The notes under the pieces: generated by a model
The model's database searches: none
Seen by the model: the letters and a program-made list of their open reading frames with translations, nothing else
Told to the model about the DNA's origin: nothing
Position numbers and translations under genes: made by a program
Part shown: positions 32,362 to 43,523 of the stretch, piece after piece
Position numbering within the stretch: position 1 is the first letter of the stretch
Layout: each line of letters opens with the position of its first letter
DNA from: Pezizomycotina sp. ARF18
Taxonomy: Eukaryota; Ascomycota
Assembly: GCA_002224055.1 (NCBI GenBank)
Contig: AZLU01000001.1
Location: 982,766-1,046,765 of the forward strand
DNA: 64,000 bases
Direction: 5' to 3'

Positions 32362-32781
32362 ATGGCTCCAATCACCGCTCGAGTACGTTCCAGTACAATC
32401 CTCCTAAACTAATTCCTTCCTTCCGAGCAACCTGCTAACACCCCATAATTTACCCCTGCCAAATTACAGACACTCACAATGCCCTTTGCAGCCTTCACGA
32501 TGGCCTGCATCCTCTTCGTCTACACGCGGACATCCATCAGGCTGGCGAAGGAGAACGCGCGCCTTCACAGGGAAGACGACACCGGCCAGGTGAACTGGAG
32601 CAGGCAGAGCGCCAGGCAGCACGGGATGAAAGAAGAAATAGTGGCCCCGCTGAAGGTTAAGGTCGGGAAGGTTTCGTACGAAAAGGCGGACGGGGAAGCG
32701 CAAGCGCAACCGGTGGCGGCAGAGGGAGGGGATAAAAAGATTATTGAGATGGCGAGGGAGATGAAGGGAAAATCGAGTTGA
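32362..32781 (+). CDS. Small conserved fungal membrane protein (110 aa), intact
   Basis: The protein has no assigned function that I know of. Exon 1 (32362-32382) carries only seven codons, MAPITAR. The intron 32383-32469 has donor GTACGT and acceptor TACAG. Exon 2 continues TLTMPFAAFTMACILFVYTR, a single hydrophobic segment close to the N-terminus that could be a transmembrane anchor or signal anchor. A basic cluster (SIRLAKENARLHR) follows, then a soluble Lys/Glu/Ala-rich tail ending KKIIEMAREMKGKSS at 32781. The layout, a short lumenal N-terminus, one membrane helix and a charged tail, resembles small organelle-membrane proteins; mitochondrial or ER placement cannot be decided from sequence. 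It is one of the very few genes here whose reading frame is unbroken. An E-box lies 200 bp upstream. Confidence 0.8.
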
Positions 32782-34276
32782 TGAAGGGGGATGGAATTGG
32801 GGCTGGATTAAAGTCTTGTAGTTGCTGGTTGGGCTGTTTATGATACTGTCGGTTTGGCTTTTTAGGTGCAATGGCTGCTCAGCCTTGTGATTTTTTGTTT
32901 GCCAGGTAATATTTTGCGGCAATAAGGATTCGGGGATTTCATGGCGCGCAGCGGATCAGCGGACGGGCATCTTCGCTGGATGCCAGGTTTATGAAATCCC
33001 AGTTCACGAAGCTAAATGCGCCGTTGTATGTACAAATAGTAATCATTATTAGCGAGCTCGAATGAATGAGCTACTACTCTATACAAGCCCGCCGGATCTC
33101 AAATGCCACAGGCTGGAATAAAGGCTGCAGGGTTTGTTTCTTATCAAATCTGGGGAAAGTATTTTTTGTAAGATACGGATGTAGAGTAATTGCTACCACT
33201 CGCCTGGTAGGATGAAACTGTATATCGATAAACAAGGTTGAAAATACCGTCTATCGAGCAATAGCTATCAGAACAGCTTGAGTTATCAGAGCAAAAAGAA
33301 GAAAGTGATGGTAAGAAGAAACAGAAGTTTATATACATAGACTGCTTATAAATAAGCGTTATGATGGAAAGTATAGCCCGTTATAGAGCAATACGTTGAT
33401 AGGCTGTTTAGAAAACCTCGATATATCAATGATGTAGGAGAAATAGGAATCAATACAAGGAAATAAAATACGTGTATCTGGTATCCGAAGGCACAGAAGT
33501 TTTGTAGCTAGACTTTTGGAAGGATGTAAAAGGCAATGAGGAGGTGAAGAAAGGTAAGAGTGGAACACACATTAGATAAAAGTGGGAAATAATGAAGGAC
33601 GAAGAATGAAACATCGGTATATGTTTCTCCATGCAACACGCCGACAACTAAGAAGGAAAAGAACGGCTAGAAATCCTTGATGTGTCAGAAAAGTATTTAA
33701 AAGTATATTAAGAAAAGAAAATCCAAATGCAATAATTCAAACATGGCGCCCAACGCTCAGAATTAAAACCGTACAAAGAGTTTTTAAAAAAAAAAAAGAA
33801 TATTGATAAAAGTGAAAAAGGAACTAGCCGATAGATGAATCAATAGCGAAAGGAGATGAATGTGACCAGGAGAAAGCGAACCCAAGTGTATTTGTACAGG
33901 ATAAAGAAATCCTACAGCTAGAAATCTATCGTATATAAATGAAAAGGTTTAGGCTGCGTCGTTTTATCCTTCCTGGATTAGTGGTGTATTCGTGCGGCCG
34001 GGAGAATTGTAGACGTCGAATGTCGCCTAGGATTCGTTCCAGTTTCGGGGAAGACTTTCATATGTGGCGGCCTAGTGACAGATCATTCCGGCGAAATCGA
34101 AGCAAGAACCGCAGCGCGTTGAGTTTTGATGTTCGGTATAAGGACTCTTTAACGCCTCGTTGTGGTGAGGGGGATGCCGTGGTGGTATTTGGAGGATAGC
34201 CTATTTAACAGCATGAACGGATGCCTGTAATCCAGCGTTTTTATCCTAGCAGACCTTCGGTTGACAATGTAACTGT
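32782..34276. other. Intergenic region between convergent genes
   Basis: About 1.5 kb with no supportable gene. An 86-codon open frame at 33939-34199 encodes an Arg-rich peptide without recognisable motif or splice context, and I do not call it. The 3' ends of the flanking genes face each other across this region. Confidence 0.5.
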
Positions 34277-35589
34277 CTAGGTGCTAGTCTCCTGCATTTT
34301 TTTGCTGAGGACGCGCATATGTTTTACCGTAAACTCATACGTCAATAGCGTCATGGCACTAGCAGGGACTGCTCTAACCATGTTCGTTCCCATGCCTACA
34401 TAGAACGCCCTCCATCCTCCTCTTTATAAATGATTTTCGTGGCGTGTATGAGCCCTTTGTATCGGGGTTCCCACTTCGCACTCTTGGAGCCGTCTGTGTT
34501 TGTCGTTGTTCTCTGCCGCTGTTGGGTCTGCATCCGTGTTCGTACAACCTCGTGAGGATAAGTTGCAGAGCTCGCGCAAACTTTGCTCAGAATACTGGCG
34601 GCCAGGATACCTCCGAAATTGTAGCTTTCGCCTTCTTTGGTTCCCAAACCTTCGGAGCCAGTGAACATTTGCTTGAACTTTTCGTAAAGAGGGAACTGGA
34701 CTGCTACATGGGTGAGTCCAAGGAGAGCGGTCCGAGCCCCGAGTAGAAGGATCGGACGCCCTCATTCCTATACATCTTCCGAGCGGCGTCGAAGGTGTTC
34801 GCATATTGCCAAGGAGCTGGCGCAGTTGCTGACGTCGGCTTAGCCTGAGACATCAACCTTGTCTTGATAACCCATATTGGATTTGTGCACATCGTAGAAA
34901 CTCCTCCGGCTATCATGGCTGATAAAATGTGAGTGAGCCATACTTGTTGCGTATCTAAATTTATTTGCCATCGGTACGTTAGTATCACTGTCTCATTCTA
35001 CATATAAACAGACAATCTTTTACTTCAATTCCTGAAGTATTCTGCGAGAACTGGAGTGGGTATATACCTGGCCCGCGACTTTTTGAAAAACTTTTTGCTC
35101 TTCGTATACCGTGAAATATACAGCCCAAGTAGGAAGATAGCCAGTATTATTGGTCCCAGGCCACGATAGTAACCCGAAGCCCGTCTTCCTTGAAGATCAG
35201 CTTAGCAGTGCCTACAAGACCTTGTAGGCCGCCGGATCGGTCGGCACATTCGCTACCCCGGCTACCCTACACCAATCGTTGGGAGCGGCGCTCTCCCCCT
35301 AGCAAAACCACCTTGCGCCTGGAGTTTTGTTTTGATGACGTCCAACGGACAGGTAGCAACCCCAGAAGCTATACAGCGACGGCGCCAGAGAACGATGGAT
35401 AAACGATGGAGAGAGGTTACGATATTGTTCGGGGACGAGAGTTACAAGAAGAGGTTGAGTACTACTTGCCGATTCCGCACTTGATGTATTGGCCGCTGTT
35501 AATGCCGACATGGCAGGAGAGTGAACAGTACGCCAGAACTCACCACCACTGCGGACCACGGAGGCGGAGTCTTGGCCTTGAGATACCAT
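34277..35589 (-). CDS. YIA6: Mitochondrial carrier, NAD+/pyrimidine-nucleotide type (YIA6/NDT-like)
   Basis: Mitochondrial carrier proteins of six transmembrane helices exchange metabolites across the inner membrane. All three signature repeats are visible: ATCPLDVIKTKLQAQGG (about 35305-35350), TNPIWVIKTRLMSQ (about 34845-34890) and TYPHEVVRTRMQTQQ (about 34515-34560). The Trp in the second signature (NPIWVIKTR) is typical of the NAD+, FAD/folate and pyrimidine-nucleotide carriers. GLGPLSL..LGLTHVAVQFPLYEKFK and GWRAFYVGMGTNMVRAVPASAMTLLTYE also match the NDT branch. The start is taken at 35587-35589 (MVSQGQDSAS), and the reading ends KKMQETST with the stop at 34277-34279. Introns and frame changes lie near 35000-35300 and near 34710. 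NAD+ transport is the likeliest role, but SLC25A33-like pyrimidine transport is not excluded. Confidence 0.85.
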
Positions 35590-37010
35590 CCGGTTGCTCT
35601 TTAATTCCCTGCCAAAGTCTTGTTACAGTCTTATGACAGGGATGCCTAATGCAAGCTGATAAAAGAAAGACCGTACTGATTCGTAAATTGTAAATTTTGA
35701 GAAAGAAAGACAGATAGTCCTAAAGTTGGTTCGTTTTCTTCAAGGCTAAATATTAGACCCTTGAGAAGCACAGGTGCTAGATAGATGTGGCTTGTCCTCA
35801 AGTTTGCTTTCTCAATTCTAATGCTCTATTGACATGCACGGGAAATGCAATGTCAAATGAATTTGAGATTCTTCGCAATCATATAGCGAAAAAGACCTTC
35901 TGTTGTTGTCAGGCCGTACACTCTCCAGAGTAGAATAGGATGGAAGGTGAATGCTGTGAGAAGATTTTGTCTAACGGTGTCTGAAAGATTACCTTAAGAC
36001 AGAGCGGTCGTTGTCGACAGTTGCGTATAGGGAGCGTGGAAGAGAAAGCGATAGTGTAATGGAAGGCTTTTCATTAAAGCTAACTGCATTTCTCGCTGCG
36101 GTGCCAGCCTTTTAACGCTAGGTATCTCTCCTGGAATAATAATGTACCATATATAAGCACCACTCTGAAAGCTCGTGACCGCAACCGCGTAGGTGAGGGA
36201 AGCTAACATATGATGTAAATTCGCCCAAGTATCAGCCAATACCAACTCGACCAACACTACAAACGCCGCACGTTACTTTGAGTATATCCTATAGTACAAT
36301 AGGAGATAGTCGTTGGGTTTGTTGTTAACCCAAACTCTAAGAATAGACCCTTTTTTTTTCCCGCAAGCTTGCGACGGTAACGGAATCCGAGAAAAAGTCC
36401 GTGCCCTGGACGGGAATTACCGTGAATGTCACTTTGAATTAATCAACAATCTTTAGTTGTTCTCTACCTTTGGAAAAACTTAGATATTGAGAGTTTAACG
36501 GATCAATGAATGCTTAGAATAAGTAAGGGGTAATTTCGTGAAATGGCGTAGTAATAATAGCATACGAGTATTTAGTGAGAGGTTGGGTGGTGGTGGTGTG
36601 TGAGGGTAACCAGAATTTCAGGTCTTGTGAAGGAAAGGGAAAGGAAAGGATGATGTCGGGATCCCCTCAAGATTTACTCCACAGTTTCGTTCTCGCTCAG
36701 ATCCCGATATCAGCACGTGACTAGAAGTACCAAGCACGTCACGTGATTCGTTCAGAGAAATACGATCACCAGCAGTATTTTCTAGAATGGAATTAATTAA
36801 TTACCCTTCAATATTTTTCTTGTGGGCCAATCAAAGGAAAAGTAAATTTATAGTGGGAAAGAATTACTTCATACCAATTTTGCCCTTTTCGATATTCAAG
36901 AAGGAACAACCTCCCCAGCAATTGGCATCTGTCAACGTAACCAATCGAAGCGCGATATATCCTGCGTCAATTCCTAACGTAGACATTCGAAAACTTTTGC
37001 TGGCTAGAAG
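35590..37010. other. Intergenic region; QCR7 promoter side
   Basis: About 1.4 kb with no supportable gene. The 300 bp before QCR7 contain two E-boxes (36714-36719 and 36740-36745). Confidence 0.6.
36714..36745. promoter_or_regulatory. Pair of E-boxes CACGTGA upstream of QCR7
   Basis: CACGTG occurs at 36714-36719 and 36740-36745, each followed by A, 26 bp apart centre to centre. They lie 266-297 bp before the QCR7 start. CACGTGA is the Cbf1-type E-box. In yeast, Cbf1 (Cpf1) sites are known in promoters of respiratory-chain genes such as QCR8, so a regulatory role is plausible but inferred. Confidence 0.5.
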
Positions 37011-37804
37011 ATGTCAGCGCCGTCGCTTGCCAAATTCATCAAGCCCGCCCTGGGTTGCACAAGTTCTTGCTGCCAATTGCCCAGAGGTACACCGACCTGT
37101 CAGGATACCGGAAAATGGGTCTGATGTGAGTCGCTTCACCATTCTTGTGGTTCTGATAGCTTTCGTTACGGTGTTGGACGAGTTCCGGATAGAGAATCCT
37201 ATGCACGAGGGCTCGGGAAGGAATTGCTTGGACAAGAGGAGGCATTTGAGCACCCAAGGAGTACCGTATAATCAACGGAAGGAAGCCAGAGATCACCAGC
37301 ATACGCTTATCTAGCGGGAAAGATTTTTGAGCTTTGAGGTGTCTTGGACGCTGTTAACCTTATCATAATTTTCCTTTTAGGTATGACGATTTGATCCGCG
37401 AAGAACGCCCGTCGTTCAACAAGCCATCAAGCGACTTCCACCCCGATTAGCCTACGACAGAGTGTTCAGGCTCCGCCGTGCATTCCACGTAAGACAATCT
37501 CCCAGTATCTTATAGATTTAATCCATGCCATATGCTAACAATTCCGATTGCATAAAGCTATCCATGACGCACCAACTTCTGCCACCAAACGAGCAAATCA
37601 AGCCAGAAGAGGTTTGTTCTATCCCCCACCGATTCACTACCTAAGACTTCGCATAGCCACAATCTTGTATACTCTTATTGCTGCTTGCTAACCAAATACT
37701 CATTTCTTCTCTAGGATGTACCGTATCTGACGCCTTACATCGAGGAAGTCGAACGTGAAATCGAGGAGCGTGAGATGTTCGATTCTATGGTCAAGTCGAA
37801 GTAA
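37011..37804 (+). CDS. QCR7: Cytochrome bc1 complex subunit 7 (QCR7, 14 kDa)
   Basis: Qcr7 is a small matrix-side subunit of respiratory complex III, needed for assembly around cytochrome b. Four exons are clear: 37011-37125, 37381-37488, 37558-37611 and 37715-37804, all with consensus donors and acceptors. The start MSAPSLAKFIK is that of fungal QCR7. After a one-base frame change near 37044-37046 the sequence reads HKFLLPIAQRYTDLSGYRKM, then exon 2 begins YDDLIREE. A second one-base change near 37408-37410 leads into VVQQAIKRLPPRLAYDRVF. Exon 3 is LSMTHQLLPPNEQIKPEE and exon 4 is DVPYLTPYIEEVEREIEERE, ending MVKSK at 37804. The restored length of about 122 residues fits the family. Both breaks lie at CCC runs where CCCC would restore frame. 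Confidence 0.95.
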
Positions 37805-38403
37805 TAGCGGGGGCTATTGAACCTCTCACTACGAACGGCGCAAAAAGGCTGAAGGTCGTCTACTTACTACTAGTATTCTTCGGAACTGTACATTTATTTG
37901 TTTCGCACCTGTATTTACATATCTCTGCAACCCTTTTTCTCGTGCTTGCCGTTAGACATCTTGATTTCCCAAGCTTTCAGCATCCTTGTCACTAGTCTCT
38001 CACAGAAGATAACAAACAATAACAATCAATCGAATACTCAGACTGGAGACATCAGTCGAAATTTTGCATATACCTAAGTGATCACTAGCGGTTCAATGCT
38101 GCCTTAGACCATTGAATTGCTTTAATAGTATCCTGTCTCCGTTGGTTCAGAAATCCGCTCTCAAGCTTCGCTTCTTGTGCGACGTGCAAATAATTTTTGG
38201 TGGAACCTTTAGAGAAATACTTTAGCGGGGGAAATTGATTTCCGCACCCACAAAAAAAAAAAAAAAAAAAAGGTTCAGCGTTCTCCCTTTCAACTTTCTC
38301 CTACTTTAACTGATCCTTATCAACCATCCAATAACTTATAAAAGCGACAAATTTACAACGTATTAACCACTCATATCATCAACATCGCGATTTTCTTTTA
38401 AGC
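37805..38403. other. Short spacer between QCR7 and the splicing-factor gene
   Basis: About 600 bp with a 20-nt A tract near 38251-38270 and no gene. Confidence 0.7.
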
Positions 38404-40346
38404 ATGGCATCTTCTTCGGGCACCGGGCGAGGGTTATCCTCGCTCTACGCAGATCTCCTGGAACCCTCAACCAGCAAGGATGCCAGTCCCGCTACCATTT
38501 CACGCGCGCCCGTCGTTTTTCAACCAATCCACACCATCAACATCTAACGCCGAAGAAACCCAAGATTCTGCGAAGAAGCAGATACCGTCAGCTGGTAGAA
38601 CACATCTTCTGCTCAGACTTCCACCTATTTCCTTGTCTTAATTTATTATTTAGAAAAGCCTGTTATTTTGTATTAAAAAAAAAAAAAAAAAAAAAAAAAA
38701 TTATGGGTTAGACGTGTGTTTGCTAAAAAGTGCCGCTTCATAATTACTTTTTCTCATCGGGTCCCTTCAATCTATCCAGCCCTTAGATTTCAGCCTCTTT
38801 CGAGACGGCCTCAGCAAGTTGTAAAGAAATCCAGCATCATCGGAGCAGCCGGTTTCGTAAAAATCGCCAAAGCGGAGAATTCAACCTCTTCTACAACCAC
38901 CACGGCCGTCGAGCCTTCCAGCAAAGATACGCAACCCCAGACATCGCAACAAAACGACACTCCTGCGGTCAGCGCCCGGGCTCCCGTCGTCAAGAGTACC
39001 TTGGAGGACTGGACGAATAACGAAGACGATGTGAACGGGTATTATGCGGGCAACTCGCATCAGCGCGGCGGAAAAAAGAGGAAGCGGAAGAATAAGGACA
39101 AGCACGAGCACGTTACACAGAACTGGGATGACATCTACGACCCATCGAGACCGAATTCTTACGAAGAATACCGCGACAGCGAAGAGAAGGACATGGAGAT
39201 GAGAGATTGGAGGGACAGGCTATATAGTAAGAGGAGGAACTACAGCAGCGATGAAGCTGAGGATGATGACCATCCTCGTAAGTTTTTCAGCCCCTATAGT
39301 TTTGTGTACTACCTGGAGAGATCAAAGAAGCTAACGTCGAATGCTATATTAACGCTCAGGCGGATTCGCGCCGCCATCAAACTTTGCGCCGCCATCAAAC
39401 TACTCCTTCGCTCCGCCGCCTCCCGCAGAAATGCCCGATGATGCGACGGGTGAGGATGCTTACCAAGGCGACTACGGATGAGCGCCGCTGTCAGTTTTGC
39501 CCCACCCAATCTCTCCAACCGCTTGCCACAGAGCCAAAGGACGACGGCACCCCGGATTCACGGGCCGACGTCGCAGATGAAGATTCAAAGGCAGAACCAG
39601 ATGCGCCTTCGAAAGCAGCCAATTTCACGATATCCCGTGCACCCGTCAGATACGAGCCTGCAGCATACAAACTCGACACTGAAGGTACCGACGAAGCCAG
39701 GAAGGACGATTCAGAGGTGATGATAACCGAGAAGACGCGGAAGAGGAAGGAAACAACGAGGATGAGCCGCACTCACGGAGACCCGGTCAGCAAGGGTTTG
39801 CCGAGCGGCTCATGTCAAGTATGGCTGGAGCAAGGGCCAAGGTCTAGGCGCCGATCTTCGGGATAGTGCAACCGCTGCATGTGAAAGTGAACAAAGGCAA
39901 GGATAAAGCGGGCACGGGTAAGATCGTGGACAGGAACAGGAAGCAGAAGGAGGCAGATGACGGGCAGTTCGGCAAGATGAGCGCGTTATCGTGCTAAGGG
40001 GATGGTTGACGGGCTAGAGGACGAAGACGAGGGAACACTGCAGGAGATCGGGGAAGAGTGCGGCGAGAAGTACGGTCGCGTTGAAGAGAGTTGTTATACG
40101 GCATCGGCAACACGACGACGATCAGTCCAAAGTTTTCGTACAGTTTACTGATCAGGTTTCTGCGCTCCGGGTAAGTCATTATTCTTTATTAGTCCAATTT
40201 TCTCATGATATTCATTTATTGACCTTTTATGTGCTGGTCGACGACAGGCTGTAAATTCGCTCAAAGGACGGATATTCAACGGAAACACAATAAAGGCACA
40301 GTATTACGACCCCTACAAATTCGAACAGAGGGAGCTTGATGACTGA
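38404..40346 (+). CDS. SPF45/RBM17-like splicing factor with G-patch and C-terminal RRM (UHM)
   Basis: SPF45-type proteins act in the spliceosome at 3' splice-site choice, through a G-patch and a UHM-type RRM that binds ULM peptides. The start MASSSGTGRGLSSLYADLL at 38404 resembles the family N-terminus. A Ser/Thr/Ala-rich region, a Lys/Arg cluster (GGKKRKRKNKDKHEH, about 39065-39110) and WDDIYDPSRPNSYEEYRD (about 39126-39180) follow. An intron at 39278-39359 joins HPR to GFAPPSNFAPPSNY. The G-patch (about 39780-39870) reads QQGFAERLMS then KYGWSKGQGLGAD, one frame over. Next come VQPLHVKVNKGKDKAGTGKI and the UHM: RVIVLRGMVDGLEDEDEGTL, EECGEKYGRV, VFVQFTDQVSALR. After the intron 40171-40247 it ends AVNSLKGRIFNGNTIKAQYYDPYKF, stop 40344-40346. 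Frame breaks occur in the N-terminus, near 38535, 39480, 39816 and 39981-40002. Confidence 0.88.
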
Positions 40347-41049
40347 ATTTTATAGCCTTGTCTCATGATAAGGCTGCAACACGACTATCTTCCGTAGGCT
40401 GGAGGTTCTGCTCTGAGCGATTGTGTATATGTATAATTGAGGAAACATTATAGTAATAAAGGAATATTATATTCCGAACCAAATGTTACACAGATGCCAA
40501 AGTGAGCTTAGTATGCGGCAATTTTCAGAAATGAAATGACATGACGAATGAATATTTGTGACGTAGACTAAAGTATCCATCTACGCCAGGATGCTAAAGC
40601 GTAGAACGACTATCGTGATACTCTAATTAATTAACATAAATATCTAAGGATACAATTTCGTTCATTCCTTCTATTTTATACCTTGTTACAGTGTCGTTCT
40701 TGTTATGGTTAAGATCCGTCAGTGATCCTCGAACGACCTACCAAACACTTTTTTTTTATGCATTATTTCGAATGCCGCATGTAAACGGTCGCAAAAGCCT
40801 TACCTGCAACAAATCCTAGCAAGCTTCCAACAATTCGGATTTCCAGGGTTTGACCTTTTTTTCTTCCTTCCTTCTCCTTTTTCCTGCATTCAGGGACAAA
40901 ATCCTCACACGACTCTACAACACATCCTACTATCCTCACGTCGATGAATTTTACGACAGGTCCAGATATTTCAAAAACTACGAATACCATCATCGACTGC
41001 TATCTCATACCGTCAATCACTCCGCTAGCAGTACCTCAAACAACGAGGG
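40347..41049. other. Spacer with an upstream open exon-like stretch
   Basis: No separate gene is called. From about 40891, after a CAG acceptor-like site, to 41049 the plus strand is open and encodes KILTRLYNTSYYPHVDEFYD and a Ser/Asn-rich stretch in frame with an ATG at about 41060. It could be the N-terminal extension of the AVT-type transporter or its leader. Confidence 0.4.
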
Positions 41050-43243
41050 AGAAAATGCAATGACAGTCACAGAAACTTTGCAGATGGGAACGAAGACCGG
41101 ACGAAGCTCCTAGCACCGCGGAGTCCTCGTCGGATTCATCGGGGAGGAACAAGTTTCCCACACGCCGCTCCGCAATGCCCCCTCGCCACTACCCCTCGCC
41201 CCCAGCGGGGAAAACGAAAACGAAAACGCGGGGGAGACAACAACGAAGCCGCCGCAGAGGTCCGTCCGCTTCCAAATAGACGACAGCGCCGCCGCCGAAG
41301 CCGGAGGCCGTCGACGGACACGCACGAGGACGAAGACCACAGGTGGACATACGACGAGGACTTTTGGAATCCTCGGACGACGAGTTCGGCGCCGTCGGCG
41401 GGCTCCGCTGCTGACGAACGTCGCCGCGCCGTCGGTTCTACTAGCGGAGGGTATCGACGTCGGCGTCCTAGGCGAGGCGGATGGCGTGAGGCCGAAGAGC
41501 AGCTCCGGAATGGCGTTCATGAACATGGCGAACTCCATCATCGGCGGGTATCATCGGGCAACCCTACGCTTTCAAGCAGGCCGGCCTCATAACGGGCGTA
41601 ATCCTGCTGGTGGCGCTGACGGTAACGGTCGACTGGACGATTAACCTCATCGTAATTAATTCCAAGCTTTCGGGGGCGGATTCGTTCCAAGCTACCGTGA
41701 AAGCGTGCTTCGGCCGTCCCGGCCTCATTTCGATATCGCTCGCTCAATGGGCTTTTGCGTTCGGCGGCATGATCGCGTTTTGCATTATCATCGGCGACAC
41801 GATACCTCATGTGATGGCGGCGCTTTTCCCGTCTTTAAAGGATATGCCGATTCTGTGGCTCCTGACGAACCGGAATGCGGTAATCATAGCATGCACTGCT
41901 GCGATATCGTTTCCCCTAAGCTTGTACAGGGATATATCGAAGGTGAGGACCATATCTCATTGGGCTGATTTCAATTTTGATCTTGGACTAATAAGATTTC
42001 TTGCTGTTAGCTTGCAAAAGCTTCTGCGCTTGCTCTGGTCAGCATGATGATCATCGTTGTTACTGTTCTTACCCAAGGATTCAGATACCCTCTGAGCTAA
42101 GAGGCCATCTCAGCCTTAGCTTGTTGACCATAAATCAGGAATTTTTCAAGCAATCGGCGTTATCAGCTTTGGTATGTTTACCCCCGCCTTCACTTGCCCT
42201 TAGATGGGGTTATAAAGCAACAGACTTACTGACATGAAATTTTCTGGACAGCTTTCGTTTGTCGTAAGTGCCTCGAACTCGGATTCTCATGATATATACA
42301 AATGTCTCATCAAAAAATCTACAGATCACAATTCACTTTTAATATACGGATCCCTCAGGAAACCGACGCTCGATAGGTTCGCGAAAGTCACCCACTATTC
42401 CACGGGAATATCCATGATCGCCTGCCTTACCATGGCCCTCGCCGGCTTCCTCACGTTCGGCGATAAAACGAAAGGGAATGTCCTGAATAACTTCCCCAGC
42501 TCCAACTTCATGGTCAACATCGCACGATTGTAAGCCGATCGTCCCCCTTCTTAGTCTCTATATACTTTTGACTATTATATCAGTTGATAGAACATTTGAC
42601 GAAAACTAAATGCAAAAATTCTAGTTGCTTCGGGTTAAACATGATGACGACGCTACCCTAGAAGCTTTCGTCTGCCGCGAAGTGATGGAGAACTACTGGT
42701 ACCCCGGAGCTCCGCACAACCAAACCCGCCACATCATCTTCACGACGTAAGTCTCCTCCACCCATACCTCCCATCTTCACATCACAACTAACCAATTCCT
42801 ATCACAGCGGCCTCGTCTTCTCCTCAATGTCCTTCTCCCTTCTAACCTGCGACCTCGGCGCCGTCTTCGAGATCATCGGCGCCACGTCGGCGTGCGCGCT
42901 CGCGTACATCCTACCGCCCCTGTGCTTCATAAAGCTGTCGACGCGCAGCTGGAAGACGCTCGCGGCGATGGGGTGCGTGGGGTTCGGCAGCACCGTGCTC
43001 GTTATCAGCCTGATACAGGCTATAGTGAAGTTGGCGTCGGGAGGCGGAGGGGAAAGCACTGCGAGATTAACTGAGAGTGGGATTATTTTTTTTAATGCAA
43101 GTATATTGCATTTGGATGATATGATGAGTATTTTTCTTTATGAGAACGCGGGCAATGTGCAGCATGTCAGCGCTAGACTAACTTTTTGTATCTTTAAATA
43201 TTACGTACACATACGGAAATCAGACGTCGACTCAGATGCATGA
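41050..43243 (+). CDS. AVT2: AVT-type vacuolar amino-acid transporter (SLC38/SLC32 family)
   Basis: These are proton-coupled amino-acid permeases of the AAAP family with 10-11 membrane helices, on the vacuole or other internal membranes. A Pro/Arg-rich cytosolic N-terminus (NEDRTKLLAPRSPRR in one frame) is followed by MANSIIG then GIIGQPYAFKQAGLITGVIL (about 41525-41610), the conserved start of TM1. The helices continue with VDWTINLIVINSKLSGADSF, AQWAFAFGGMIAFCIIIGDT and NRNAVIIACTAAISFPLSLY. Past introns near 41943-42010 and 42170-42320 comes HHNSLLIYGSLRKPTLDRF. Then FAKVTHYSTGISMIACL, LNNFPSSNFMVNIARL, an intron (about 42531-42625), CFGLNMMTTLP, LEAFVCREVMENYW, an intron (about 42748-42808) and SFSLLTCDLGAVFEIIGATS follow. 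The last frame stops at 43243, and the native stop may be earlier. The sequence matches the fungal AVT2-like branch; the symbol is tentative. Confidence 0.85.
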
Positions 43244-43523
43244 GTCTCTCAGAGCGGACAGAAGCAGAGTATTCTTTTGAATCTATTAAAACTCCCGCAT
43301 TGATATCTAATACGTCTTCCTTTTTACACAGTATAGATGATAATAATGACTAAATACAAGTGAAAAGAATGAGAAAGAATATATATGGGTGTCTTCAAAG
43401 CAATACAAACAGTAACTGTTAAACAAATGAAAACAAAAGAACGCCTAACAAAGGAAATCAAGTATGAATTTTTACGAAAATAAACGAGAGAGAGGTAGAA
43501 AGAATTATATAAGCGCCTCTCAT

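Noticed and set aside
33939-34199. 86-codon Arg-rich open frame
   Set aside because: No homology, splice context or neighbouring coding sequence that I can see; it lies between two convergent genes.
36787-37314. 175-codon frame overlapping QCR7 exon 1
   Set aside because: It reads through the QCR7 promoter, first exon and intron in a different frame; the real gene is QCR7.
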